NCBI RefSeq assembly: GCF_042429235.1
Contig: NZ_JBHMBA010000006.1
From: Arthrobacter_B citreus
Lineage (GTDB): Bacteria > Actinomycetota > Actinomycetes > Actinomycetales > Micrococcaceae
Length of the DNA stretch: 64,000 bases
Direction: 5' to 3' (one strand)
Both the position numbers and the translations under genes were made by a program. Each line of letters starts with the position of its first letter. The first letter of the stretch is position 1. Shown here one piece after another: positions 32,949 to 40,933 of the stretch. Under the pieces are notes generated by a model that was not told the DNA's origin, made no database searches, and saw only the letters and a list, made by a program, of their open reading frames with translations.

Positions 32949-33668
32949 CTAGTCCGGCAACGGACCGGCGGGGGCGCCGCTGCGCGTGGACATCACCTGG
33001 CGCAGGTGAGCCGCCAGCAGTTCACCCGAATGCACAATGTGCTCGGCCATGGCGGCACGCGCCGCCTCCGGGTCGCGGGCGCTGAGCGCGTCGACAATCG
33101 CACCGTGATCATGCTGGGTGGCCGCCGGCCACCCTTCAATGCTGGGATAAAAATGCCGCGGCACGTACCGGGTGCACAGCCGCAGGACCCAGAGCAGCTT
33201 CGGAGCCTCCACCACATGGTTGAGCACATAGTGGAAGAGGTGGTTCTTCTCCTCGAGAAGGGCAAGATCACCCCGCACGGCCGCCGCCTGCATTTCAAAA
33301 TGCAGGGCCAAAAGACTCCGGAACTCCTCGTCCGTGATGACCGAGGCCGCCCGAAAGGCCAATTCCCCTGCCACGGACGCGTGCACTGAAAACACGTCTT
33401 CAATATCAGCGGCGCTGAGCGGATGAACGCTGAACCCCTTGCCCCGGGTGAGGTCCACAAAGCCCTCCACCCGCAGGGACAGCAGTGCCTCCCTAATCGG
33501 CGTCACCGACACCCCGAGATGTTCGGCCAGTTCATCAATGACCAGGGGTTCATCCGGCAGCAAATGCCCGGCAATAATCAATTCCCGGACATACCCCGCT
33601 GCGAATTCGCTGAGATTTCCGCGGCGCTGCCCCTTGTCACTCTGAAGGTCATAGTCGGGAAGCGGCAC
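32949..33668 (-). CDS. GntR family transcriptional regulator (FadR/FCD type)
   Basis: 239 residues. The winged helix (about 15-75) contains VIDELAEHLGVSVTPIREALLSL. An FCD helical ligand domain follows, with metal-site residues in EEKNHLFHYVLNHV and late His in AMAEHIVHSGELLAAHL. FCD regulators sense small organic acids. The GTG at 33668 starts 7 nt after the MmgE/PrpD stop on the same strand. TATAGT directly before it (overlapping that stop codon) could be a -10 for a leaderless transcript. It probably controls the catabolic locus at 33.7-42.0 kb, binding near 39.62 kb. Confidence 0.86.
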   Translation of the reverse strand: MPLPDYDLQSDKGQRRGNLSEFAAGYVRELIIAGHLLPDEPLVIDELAEHLGVSVTPIREALLSLRVEGFVDLTRGKGFSVHPLSAADIEDVFSVHASVAGELAFRAASVITDEEFRSLLALHFEMQAAAVRGDLALLEEKNHLFHYVLNHVVEAPKLLWVLRLCTRYVPRHFYPSIEGWPAATQHDHGAIVDALSARDPEAARAAMAEHIVHSGELLAAHLRQVMSTRSGAPAGPLPD

Positions 33669-33675
33669 CTTGTTA

Positions 33676-35067
33676 CTATACGACGGCGGTGCGGGACGGC
33701 TGCACCGCCTGTCCCAGGGCTTGGCGCATTCCGGCAACGGAGGCGTCCGCGGCGGTTTCCCCGATGATTCGCAGCGCGTCGGCAGCGGCTCCCGTACCGA
33801 TCAGGCCGCCGGCTTTTTCCAACAGATCCTCCCGGCTGACCCGGTGCGCCGGTGAGCCGCGGAAACCATCCGACGACGCCTCAAGGGTGGTGCCGTCCCG
33901 CAGGGTGATGCTCATTTCAGCGGTCCAGGCCTCCGGAAAGGCCTCCTCCACGGCAGGCGACGTGACGCACGTGATCCGGCGCATCAGCGGAAGGAGCCTC
34001 TGCGCCAGTTCCGGTGCCCGGTCGAACTGTTCCACCGTGGCCGTGCCGCTGCTCAGTGCCAGGGCCGCGCCGAACCGCATGTTGAACTGGGCGTCCACCG
34101 GGGTCTCCACTTTCAGCTTGGCCTCCGGCGGGTCGCTGATCAGCCGGGCGCCGGCCGTAATCACCGCCAGCGTCACCGAGCCGATGGTCTCCTCCGTGAG
34201 TTCGGGGTGCTCCCGCTTCGCGTCCAGCAGCAGGTCCAGGTTGCCGTGCATGTACCGGCAGCAGGGATAGAGCTTGATGCTGGTCAGCCACGCATACCGT
34301 CCTGCCACCAGGTCGGCGCCGCGGCCGGGAACCACCCCGGCGCCGTACTGTGTCAGGAACCCGTCGCGCCCCTCGAGCGAGTGTTCCGGGGCGGTAAACC
34401 CGGCGGCGGCCAGCCGGGCGGCCCTGATCCCGACGGCGGCGGCGTGCCCGGCGTTCAGCCGTTTGGTCCAGGATCCGTCGGAGAGGAACTCGAGACTGCC
34501 CGCCGCCATGTCGGCGGCGAGCGAGATGGCGTGCGTTGCCCGGGTTTCGTCAAACCCGAGCAGGCGGGCCGCGGCCGCCGCGGCGCCGAGGGCTCCGGCG
34601 ACGCCCGTGGGATGGAAGCCCCGGGCGTAGCTTTCGGCGGCGCCGAGGACCACTCCGGCGTCGCACATCACGTCGTAGCCCACGGCTGCTGCCAGGAGCA
34701 GCTCCCCCAGGGTTGACCCCTGTTCCTCGGCGAGCGCTATGGCCGTGGAAAAGACCACCACACCTGGATGCAGCGATGCCTCCTCAAAGGTGTCGTCCAG
34801 CTCCAGCCCGTGGGCGGTGATGCCGTTGAGCAGGGCGGCGTCCTCCGCCCCGGCGCGCCGTACGGTGCCAAACACCGCTGCCGCCCCGTCCGGTGACAGG
34901 GAGGATTCATAGGCCTTCACCGCGGCACGGGCGGATTCGCGGGTGGCACCTCCCGCGGTCACCGCCACGTAGTCGAACAGCAGGGACCGCATCCATGCCG
35001 AGTACTCGGCCCCCAGGTCGTGCTCCGCTATGGCGTGCCGGGCATAGTGGCGGGCCAGGGGTGTCAT
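33676..35067 (-). CDS. MmgE/PrpD family protein (2-methylcitrate dehydratase/cis-aconitate decarboxylase superfamily)
   Basis: A 463-residue protein with an all-helical N-domain (HGLELDDTFEEASLHPGVVV is the active-site segment) and a C-terminal mixed domain (KLYPCCRYMHGNLDLLLD). Family members dehydrate 2-methylcitrate, decarboxylate cis-aconitate, or isomerise related acids. The ATG at 35067 overlaps the CaiB stop (ATGA). The long upstream open frame runs through CaiB in another frame. The locus suggests hydratase/dehydratase or isomerase work on a branched or cyclic-derived acid; the exact reaction is unknown. Confidence 0.87.
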   Translation of the reverse strand: MTPLARHYARHAIAEHDLGAEYSAWMRSLLFDYVAVTAGGATRESARAAVKAYESSLSPDGAAAVFGTVRRAGAEDAALLNGITAHGLELDDTFEEASLHPGVVVFSTAIALAEEQGSTLGELLLAAAVGYDVMCDAGVVLGAAESYARGFHPTGVAGALGAAAAAARLLGFDETRATHAISLAADMAAGSLEFLSDGSWTKRLNAGHAAAVGIRAARLAAAGFTAPEHSLEGRDGFLTQYGAGVVPGRGADLVAGRYAWLTSIKLYPCCRYMHGNLDLLLDAKREHPELTEETIGSVTLAVITAGARLISDPPEAKLKVETPVDAQFNMRFGAALALSSGTATVEQFDRAPELAQRLLPLMRRITCVTSPAVEEAFPEAWTAEMSITLRDGTTLEASSDGFRGSPAHRVSREDLLEKAGGLIGTGAAADALRIIGETAADASVAGMRQALGQAVQPSRTAVV

Positions 35068-36224
35068 GATGCGCTCCGTTCCGCCCGAAGCGCGCCGGCC
35101 TCGAGCCTGATGCGTTCCGTGTCGGCACCCAGGGCGGGCACCGGTCCTGCGGCGGGGCGGTACCCGGCGGCGGTCACCGGCGGCAGCAGCCCGCGGGCGG
35201 TGCCGTGCGGGGTTTCGACGTCGATCCACCGCTGCCGCTCGGCCAGCTGGGGATGGTTCCCGAAACCGGCCATGTCCCGCAGCTTCGCGTTGGCGATGCC
35301 GCACTCATCCAGCATGGTCACGACGTCGTCGCTGGTCTTCCGCTTCAGCGCCGCACCAACGAGCGCATCCAGTTCGCCGCGGTGCTTGACCCGCTGGTCG
35401 TTGCGGTTCCAGCGCTGGTCCTCCGCCAGCCCGGGGTCCGCCAGGACCGTGGCGCACAGCCGCTGCCACTCGGCGTCGTTCTGGATCCCCAGGAAGACCG
35501 TTCCGTCGGCGGTTCCGAAGGGCCCGTAGGGCGCGATGGTCGGGTGTGCCGCCCCGCTCCGGGCCGGTTGTTTGCCCGAGTACGCCGCGTACAGATAGGG
35601 CTGCTGCATCCATTCGCCCAGGGCCTCCAGCATCGTCACTTCCAGCCGGTCACCGCGTCCGGTGCGGCCGCGCTGGATGAGGGCGGTGAGCACTCCGGCG
35701 TAGACGTACATTCCGGTGGCGATGTCCGCGATGGAAACGCCCACTTTGGAGGGTTCCTCCGGCGTTCCGGTCACGGACAGCAGCCCGGCTTCGCATTGGA
35801 TGAGCAGGTCGTAGGCCTTCTTGGCGGTCAGGGAACCGCCGCTGCCGTAGCCGGACACCTCCACGTAAATCAGGCCCGGGTTGTCGGCGGCCAGCCGGTC
35901 ATAGCCAAAGCCGGCCCGTTCCAGCGCCCCGGGGGCCAGGTTCTGCACCAGCACGTCCGCCTGCAGCACCAGCTCGTGCAGGACTGCGGCGTCCTCGGCG
36001 GATTTCAGGTCCAGGACCACCGATTCCTTGCCCCGGTTGAGCCAGACGAAGAAGCTGGACTCCCCCAGCACGGTGGTGTCATAGCCGCGGGCAAAGTCAC
36101 CGGTGTCCCGCTCTATCTTGATCACCCGCGCTCCGAGATCGGCCAGTTGGCGGGTGCCGAACGGTGCCGCGACGGCCTGTTCAATGCTCACCACTGTGAT
36201 GCCGTCCAGCGGCAGACCGGTCAT
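35064..36224 (-). CDS. CaiB/BaiF family CoA-transferase
   Basis: A 386-residue class III CoA-transferase that moves CoA between acyl-CoA and a free carboxylic acid. Visible segments are the N-terminal RQLADLGARVIKIERDTGDFARG, the WLNRGKESVVLDLK motif, and GVSIADIATGMYVYAGVLTA, which holds the probable catalytic Asp. Later come DGTVFLGIQND and RWNRNDQRVKHRGELD, typical of the family. The ATG at 36224 overlaps the MaoC stop by 4 nt. It would activate the acid made by the aldehyde dehydrogenase upstream (inference). Confidence 0.91.
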   Translation of the reverse strand: MTGLPLDGITVVSIEQAVAAPFGTRQLADLGARVIKIERDTGDFARGYDTTVLGESSFFVWLNRGKESVVLDLKSAEDAAVLHELVLQADVLVQNLAPGALERAGFGYDRLAADNPGLIYVEVSGYGSGGSLTAKKAYDLLIQCEAGLLSVTGTPEEPSKVGVSIADIATGMYVYAGVLTALIQRGRTGRGDRLEVTMLEALGEWMQQPYLYAAYSGKQPARSGAAHPTIAPYGPFGTADGTVFLGIQNDAEWQRLCATVLADPGLAEDQRWNRNDQRVKHRGELDALVGAALKRKTSDDVVTMLDECGIANAKLRDMAGFGNHPQLAERQRWIDVETPHGTARGLLPPVTAAGYRPAAGPVPALGADTERIRLEAGALRAERSAS

Positions 36225-36784
36225 CCGGCAACCCCGGGCCGGGAGGAAACATCGGGCAGGGAAGAGACGTCGGGCAGTGAGGACTCGTCGGGCACCGGGG
36301 CCGCCCGGTCCGGCAGGAAACCCCGCCGATACACCAGGAAGGTGCGCCGGAACCGGATGACGATAATCCCGTCCTGGTTGAATCCCTCGGTGGCCACCTC
36401 CACGACGCCGACGCCGGGCCGTGACGCTGACGGCCGGGCGGAGAGCACCTTGGACCGGGAGTAGATGGTGTCCCCCACCAGCACCGGGTGCGGCAGCCGG
36501 ACCTCGTCCCAGCCCAGGTTGGCAAACACGTTCATGGACAGGTCGATCGTCGACTGCCCGGTGACCAGCGCCAGGGTGAAGCAGGAGTTGACCAGGGGCG
36601 CCCCGAACTCGGTGTCCTGCGCGAGGCTGGAGTCCACGTGCACCTTGGCCACGTTTTGCGTCATCAGGGTCAGCGACTGGTTGTCGTAGTCCGTGACCGT
36701 CTTGCCGAACGGATGGTTGTAGATGTCTCCCGGGGTGAAGTCCTCGAAGAGCCGTCCGGTCCATCCCTGCACCGCAGCGCTCAT
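36221..36784 (-). CDS. MaoC-like hot-dog hydratase
   Basis: 187 residues. GRLFEDFTPGDIYNH, then DYDNQSLTLMTQNVAKVHVD (the hydratase N/D-x5-H-type active site), then PHPVLVGDTIYSRSKVL place it in the MaoC / mesaconyl-CoA hydratase-like group acting on enoyl-CoA thioesters. The ATG at 36784 has GAGGAG eight nt upstream, beating a TTG five codons earlier. The last 25 residues are a disordered tail of SSLPDV-type hexapeptide repeats, unusual for the family. It is coupled to CaiB (ATGA). Confidence 0.87.
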   Translation of the reverse strand: MSAAVQGWTGRLFEDFTPGDIYNHPFGKTVTDYDNQSLTLMTQNVAKVHVDSSLAQDTEFGAPLVNSCFTLALVTGQSTIDLSMNVFANLGWDEVRLPHPVLVGDTIYSRSKVLSARPSASRPGVGVVEVATEGFNQDGIIVIRFRRTFLVYRRGFLPDRAAPVPDESSLPDVSSLPDVSSRPGVAG

Positions 36785-36795
36785 CCCTGTGCTCC

Positions 36796-38211
36796 TCAAA
36801 GCTTGACGATGACGGTCTTGGTTGCCGTGTAGGAGTCCAGGGATTCGTATCCCTTTTCCCTCCCGTAGCCGGATTTCTTGAACCCGCCGAAGGGGTACTC
36901 CACCCCGCCGCCGGCGCCGAAGGCATTCACGTACACCTGGCCGGCCAGGACGGTGCCGGCGAGCCGGTGGGCCCGGGACACGTCACTGGTCCATACCGCC
37001 GCCATGAGCGCGTAGTCGGTGCCGTTGGCCAGCGCCACCGCTTCCTCCTCGCTTTGGAAGGTGGTGGACACCAGCACCGGCCCGAAGACTTCCTCACGGG
37101 CAATCCGGGAGGCGGGATCCACATCGGAGATCAGGGTCGGCAGGAAGAAGGCACCGTCGGCCAGCCCGTCCGGAGCCAGTCCGCCGGTGACGATCTTGCC
37201 CTGGGCCTCGTCCACGAAACCGCGCACCCGCCGCTGCTGCTTGAGCGAAATGAGCGGGCCGAGGTCGCGGTCCTCAATGCCGGGGCCGATGGTGGTGGCG
37301 GCAAAGGAGGCCTCGAGCCGTTCGATCAGCTCCTGCGCAATGGAGGAATGCACCACCAGGCGTGATCCGGCCGAGCAGGTCTGGCCGGCGTTCTGCAGGA
37401 TTCCCTTGGTCACGAACGTGGTCACGGTATCCAGGTCGGCGTCGGGGAAGACGATGTGCGGGGATTTTCCGCCCAGCTCAAGCACTGCCGGGACAACGTT
37501 CTGCGCCGCCGAGCTGGCAATGCTCGTTCCCACCGCGGTGGATCCCACAAATCCGATGTGGTCGATGCCGGGGTGCGCTGCCAGCGCAGCCCCGGCCTCA
37601 TTGCCGATGCCGGGAACCACGTTCAGCACACCGGCGGGGATGCCGACCTCGACGGCGAGTTCGGCAATGCGCACGGCGGTGCGGGGAGTCTCGTCAGCCG
37701 GTTTCACCACCGAGGTGTTGCCGGTGGCAATTGCCGGGGCGACGGCCCGGCCGAAGAGCTGCATGGGGTAGTTCCAGGCGATGATGCTGCCGGCCACGCC
37801 CAGCGGTTCCCGCCGGGTGTAGACGTGGAATCCAGGGTCCACCGGCAGTGCCAGGCCATAGTAGGAATCAATGGCGCGGCCGTAGAACTGAAAGTACCGG
37901 GCCAGGACGACGGCGTCATTGCGCGCCTGGCTCAGCGGCTTGCCGGTGTCTTCGCTTTCCAGGACCGCCAGCGCTTCTTTGTTCTCGAGGACGGCGCGGG
38001 ACAGGGCTTCGAGCAGGTTGGCCCGTTCTTCCGGCTTGGTGGCCGCCCACCCCGGCTGGGCGGCCCGCGCCGCCTGGACCGCCCGGTCCACCAGGGCTGC
38101 GTCGGCCCGCACCACGGTGCCCAGGACAGCCGACGTGGAGGGGTTGATGTTCTCGTATGATGCCGGCCCGTCGACGTGCTGGCCGCCGATATACGCGTTG
38201 ATGTCAGACAT
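36796..38211 (-). CDS. NAD(P)-dependent aldehyde dehydrogenase
   Basis: A 471-residue ALDH-superfamily enzyme oxidising an aldehyde to the acid. Catalytic Glu is in LELGGKSPHIV and catalytic Cys in NAGQTCSAGSRL. The cofactor-binding block GSTAVGTSIA and the C-terminal EYPFGGFKKSGYGREKG are intact. The ATG at 38211 has AGGAG seven nt upstream and overlaps the zinc-ribbon gene by 8 nt. In an AttKLM-like scheme it would oxidise the semialdehyde from lactone opening and alcohol oxidation (inference). Confidence 0.93.
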   Translation of the reverse strand: MSDINAYIGGQHVDGPASYENINPSTSAVLGTVVRADAALVDRAVQAARAAQPGWAATKPEERANLLEALSRAVLENKEALAVLESEDTGKPLSQARNDAVVLARYFQFYGRAIDSYYGLALPVDPGFHVYTRREPLGVAGSIIAWNYPMQLFGRAVAPAIATGNTSVVKPADETPRTAVRIAELAVEVGIPAGVLNVVPGIGNEAGAALAAHPGIDHIGFVGSTAVGTSIASSAAQNVVPAVLELGGKSPHIVFPDADLDTVTTFVTKGILQNAGQTCSAGSRLVVHSSIAQELIERLEASFAATTIGPGIEDRDLGPLISLKQQRRVRGFVDEAQGKIVTGGLAPDGLADGAFFLPTLISDVDPASRIAREEVFGPVLVSTTFQSEEEAVALANGTDYALMAAVWTSDVSRAHRLAGTVLAGQVYVNAFGAGGGVEYPFGGFKKSGYGREKGYESLDSYTATKTVIVKL

Positions 38212-38656
38212 GCTTTTCTCCTGATGTGCTTGGCTTCGAGCCGGGCGCGGCCGGCGGGGCAGCTTTCGCCGCCGCTGCTTTGCCGGCGTCGCGCACTGCG
38301 GTTCCGATGTCGTCTCCGGCCCGCAGCGGCCGGCCGGCGAAGATGCCTTCGTGGGCGAGCACCGGGCGGCGGTCACCCGCCAGCTCGGGGTATTTGGCCT
38401 CGACCTTCTCGCGTTCCTCCACCCGTTTGCGCCAGTGCGAGATGGCGTCCGGATGGCCTCCGCCCACGGCGTCCCAGCTTCGGGGCATGGCCTCGCGGCT
38501 GACGCCGGCGCTGGCTGAGTTGCCGACCCGCACGGCGGTAAAGAGCTTTCGGCTTGATGCTCCGCAGGCCGGGCAGTCGGGGTCCGGGGAGCCCATCGAA
38601 GGGACACCGGCTTCAAACCGGTGTCCCTCCGTGCAGCGGTAGTCGTTGAGGATCAC
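38204..38656 (-). CDS. FmdB-like zinc-ribbon protein
   Basis: 150 residues. The N-terminal zinc ribbon has four ligands within 32 residues (YRCTEGHRFE, then CPACGASS). A charged helix with FAGRPLRAGDDIG follows, then an Ala/Pro/Lys-rich tail. It resembles FmdB regulatory proteins that accompany amidases. The GTG start overlaps the lactonase stop (GTGA) and the 3' end overlaps the aldehyde dehydrogenase start, so it is embedded in the operon and probably part of the pathway complex or its regulation. No enzymatic motif seen. Confidence 0.72.
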   Translation of the reverse strand: MILNDYRCTEGHRFEAGVPSMGSPDPDCPACGASSRKLFTAVRVGNSASAGVSREAMPRSWDAVGGGHPDAISHWRKRVEEREKVEAKYPELAGDRRPVLAHEGIFAGRPLRAGDDIGTAVRDAGKAAAAKAAPPAAPGSKPSTSGEKHV

Positions 38657-39477
38657 GCGTAATACCCGTTCGGTGCCCAGCGCAGCAGCTTGGACTGATC
38701 CTCGTCGTGCCCAAAGATCGGCTCGGCACCGGTCCGCTCCACTATGCCGCGCAGCTTTTCCACTGACTCAAGCCAGGCCAGGTTGTTCCAGACAATCGCG
38801 GCGCCGACGGCGGGAGGTCCCCAGGAATCCCGCAGGTAGACGGCGTCCGAGGTGAAGATCTTGGGTCCGTCTTCCGGCAGGTCGACCATGAGGGACATGG
38901 TGCCCCAGGTGTGGCCGGGCGTCTGGATGACTGAGACGCCGGGAACAATTTCGTCGTCGCCGGCGATGCCGCCGATGTCCATGCCGCTGAAGTCGGACAC
39001 GATGTGCGCGCCCTGGCTGTACCCCTCGATGGAGGCGACGCCGTCGAGCTCCGCTTGGCTGGTCAGGATCCGGGTCTTGCCGTTGTTGAACATCTTGGCG
39101 TTGGCCGCGTGGTCAAAGTGCAGATGGGACAGCACCAGGATGTCGATGTCATCCGGCGTGAGTTCAAGCTGGGCCAGCGAGGCATCCAGGTAGCCCTTGT
39201 CCCCTTCCGGGTCATCGAGCACCGGGAAGAAATTGTCGAAGCCGGTCGGCTCCCAGCGGCTGGCCCAGTCCCGCGGAACGCCGGTGTCCCACAGGATGCG
39301 GCCGTCCGGGTGTTCGATGAGCACCGCGTGGGTGGGAACGTGCCCCCAGGCCCGGGGCTCCTCGCGGTTCTGCACGGTCTTGATCACCCGCCCCGGTTTG
39401 AGGAGCAGCCAGGTGAGGTCCGCCTCCATGGTCCCGGTCTCCAGGACGTGGACTTTCATTTCCTTCGTCATGAGCAA
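38653..39477 (-). CDS. N-acyl-homoserine lactonase family metallo-beta-lactamase-fold hydrolase (AttM-like)
   Basis: A 274-residue MBL-fold lactonase. The zinc site HLHFDHA is at about residues 118-124, with TPGHTWG near 186, the bridging Asp in FTSDAVY near 210, and the late FGHDEDQ. It matches the AttM/AiiB branch that opens N-acyl-homoserine and gamma-butyro-lactones. It is the first gene of a seven-gene minus-strand operon behind a TTGACA-17-TAGCGT promoter (39574-39602). Linked catabolic genes argue for a role in lactone catabolism rather than only signal quenching. Confidence 0.88.
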   Translation of the reverse strand: MLMTKEMKVHVLETGTMEADLTWLLLKPGRVIKTVQNREEPRAWGHVPTHAVLIEHPDGRILWDTGVPRDWASRWEPTGFDNFFPVLDDPEGDKGYLDASLAQLELTPDDIDILVLSHLHFDHAANAKMFNNGKTRILTSQAELDGVASIEGYSQGAHIVSDFSGMDIGGIAGDDEIVPGVSVIQTPGHTWGTMSLMVDLPEDGPKIFTSDAVYLRDSWGPPAVGAAIVWNNLAWLESVEKLRGIVERTGAEPIFGHDEDQSKLLRWAPNGYYA

Positions 39478-39573
39478 TCTCCATTGATTGGTTCGGCCCG
39501 CACGCCGCGGCCCGGCCCGCCGCCGAGCCGTACCCGGCTGCCCGGAGCCACCGGCACGGAGGTGACGGGCATC

Positions 39574-39602
39574 ACGCTAGGAGAATATATTTGGGGTGTC
39601 AA
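39574..39602 (-). promoter_or_regulatory. Sigma-70-type promoter of the lactonase operon
   Basis: On the minus strand: -35 TTGACA (39602-39597), 17-bp spacer, -10 TAGCGT (39579-39574). Transcription would start near 39566, about 90 nt before the lactonase start. It is the clearest consensus promoter in the window. Confidence 0.7.
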
Positions 39603-39620
39603 TGCCTTGTCTGAGTAGTT

Positions 39621-39657
39621 ACTTGTGCATACAGTGAGCGCAATTCTGGATATATTC
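39621..39657. promoter_or_regulatory. Candidate GntR (FCD) operator and divergent promoter region
   Basis: CTTGTGCATACAG (39622-39634) is a partial match to the TTGTATACAA-type dyad of FCD-family GntR regulators. It lies between the lactonase promoter and the acyl-CoA dehydrogenase start, followed by an AT-rich GATATATTC that could be the -10 side of the plus-strand promoter. Assignment to the locus GntR is inferred. Confidence 0.45.
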
Positions 39658-39726
39658 CGGACCACAGTCCCAGCTCACCCGAGCTGCCCGCTCCCTGCAC
39701 CTCCGCCGTGCTCGAAAGGATGATTC

Positions 39727-40902
39727 ATGGATGCTCCGGAACACGTCGACAGTCCGGCGGCTGAAGCGCAGCTGCGGGCACGGGCTGAAGCCGTGTGCGC
39801 GGATTTCCCGGACGAGTACTGGCGGGAGACGGACCGGGCGCGGCGCTATCCCCAGGAGTTCGTGGACGCGATGAACGCCGCAGGGTTGCTCGCGGTCATG
39901 ATTCCCCGGGAGTTTGGCGGCGGCGGCTACGGCATCGGGCCGGCGAGCGCGGTGATGGAGGCCATCAACAGATCCGGCGGGCACTCCGCCGCCTGCCACG
40001 CGCAGATGTACACCATGGGCCCGATCCTCCGCCACGGTTCCGAGGAACAGAAGGAGCAGTACCTGCCCGCCATAAGCCGCGGTGAACTCCGGCTGCAGGC
40101 CTTTTCCATCACCGAAGACGCCGGTTCGGACACCATGCGGATTACGACCAGCGCCACCAAGCACGGCGGGCACTACGTCATCAACGGGCATAAGACATGG
40201 ACCAGCCGCATTGCGGAATCGGACCTTGCACTGGTGCTGGCCAGAACCGGGCCCACCCCGCCGGGCACCACCGAGGGGCTGTCACTGTTCCTGCTGGACC
40301 TGCGTGAAATCCGCCGGAACCAGCCGGATGCCCTGGTCATCAGCCCCGTGCGGACCATGTTCAACTACGCCACCAACCAGGTCACTTACCGCCAGGTGAA
40401 AGTGCCGGCCGGTGCGCTCATCGGCGAGGAAGGCAACGGTTTCCGCTACGTCTTGGACGGTTGGAACGCCGAACGCATCCTGCTGGCGTCCGAGGCCATT
40501 GGGGACGGCTACTGGTTTGTCCACCGCGCCAGCGCCTATGCGGCAGAGCGCGTCGTTTTTGACCGGCCCATCGGCAAGAACCAGGGTGTGCAGTTTCCGC
40601 TGGCCGACGCCTACATGCACGTTCGTGCCGCCTCCCTCATGCGCGACCGCGCCTCGGTTCTTTTCGACGCCGGCCGGCCCTGCGGCGCGGAGGCCAACAT
40701 GGCCAAGCTGCTTGCGTCGGAGGCGTCGTGGGAGGCCGCTAACATTGCCCTCGACACGCACGGCGGATTCGGCTTTGTTGACGAGTACGACGTCGAACGC
40801 AAATTCCGGGAGACCCGCATGTTTTCGGTTGCACCGGTAAACAACAACCTCATTCGAAGTTTTGTGGCCACCAAGCTCCTCGGCCTGCCAAAGTCCTACT
40901 GA
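39727..40902 (+). CDS. Acyl-CoA dehydrogenase
   Basis: A 391-residue FAD-dependent dehydrogenase introducing an alpha,beta double bond into an acyl-CoA. FSITEDAGSDTMRI is the first FAD/substrate signature, NGHKTWTSRIAESDL the second. The C-terminal EASWEAANIALDTHGGFGFVDEY contains the typical Gly-Gly-Gly/Tyr segment. GAAAGGA precedes the ATG. It faces the CaiB/MaoC operon across a 250-bp promoter region and would act between the CoA-transferase and the MaoC hydratase (inference). Confidence 0.92.
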   Translation: MDAPEHVDSPAAEAQLRARAEAVCADFPDEYWRETDRARRYPQEFVDAMNAAGLLAVMIPREFGGGGYGIGPASAVMEAINRSGGHSAACHAQMYTMGPILRHGSEEQKEQYLPAISRGELRLQAFSITEDAGSDTMRITTSATKHGGHYVINGHKTWTSRIAESDLALVLARTGPTPPGTTEGLSLFLLDLREIRRNQPDALVISPVRTMFNYATNQVTYRQVKVPAGALIGEEGNGFRYVLDGWNAERILLASEAIGDGYWFVHRASAYAAERVVFDRPIGKNQGVQFPLADAYMHVRAASLMRDRASVLFDAGRPCGAEANMAKLLASEASWEAANIALDTHGGFGFVDEYDVERKFRETRMFSVAPVNNNLIRSFVATKLLGLPKSY

Positions 40903-40933
40903 GCACTGAAATCCCACCCACAAGGAGTAATCA

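Noticed and set aside
33668..33690. Leaderless promoter TATAGT directly before the GntR start
   Set aside because: The hexamer overlaps the TAG stop of the MmgE/PrpD gene and has no matching -35, so it may be chance; noted only within the gene entry.
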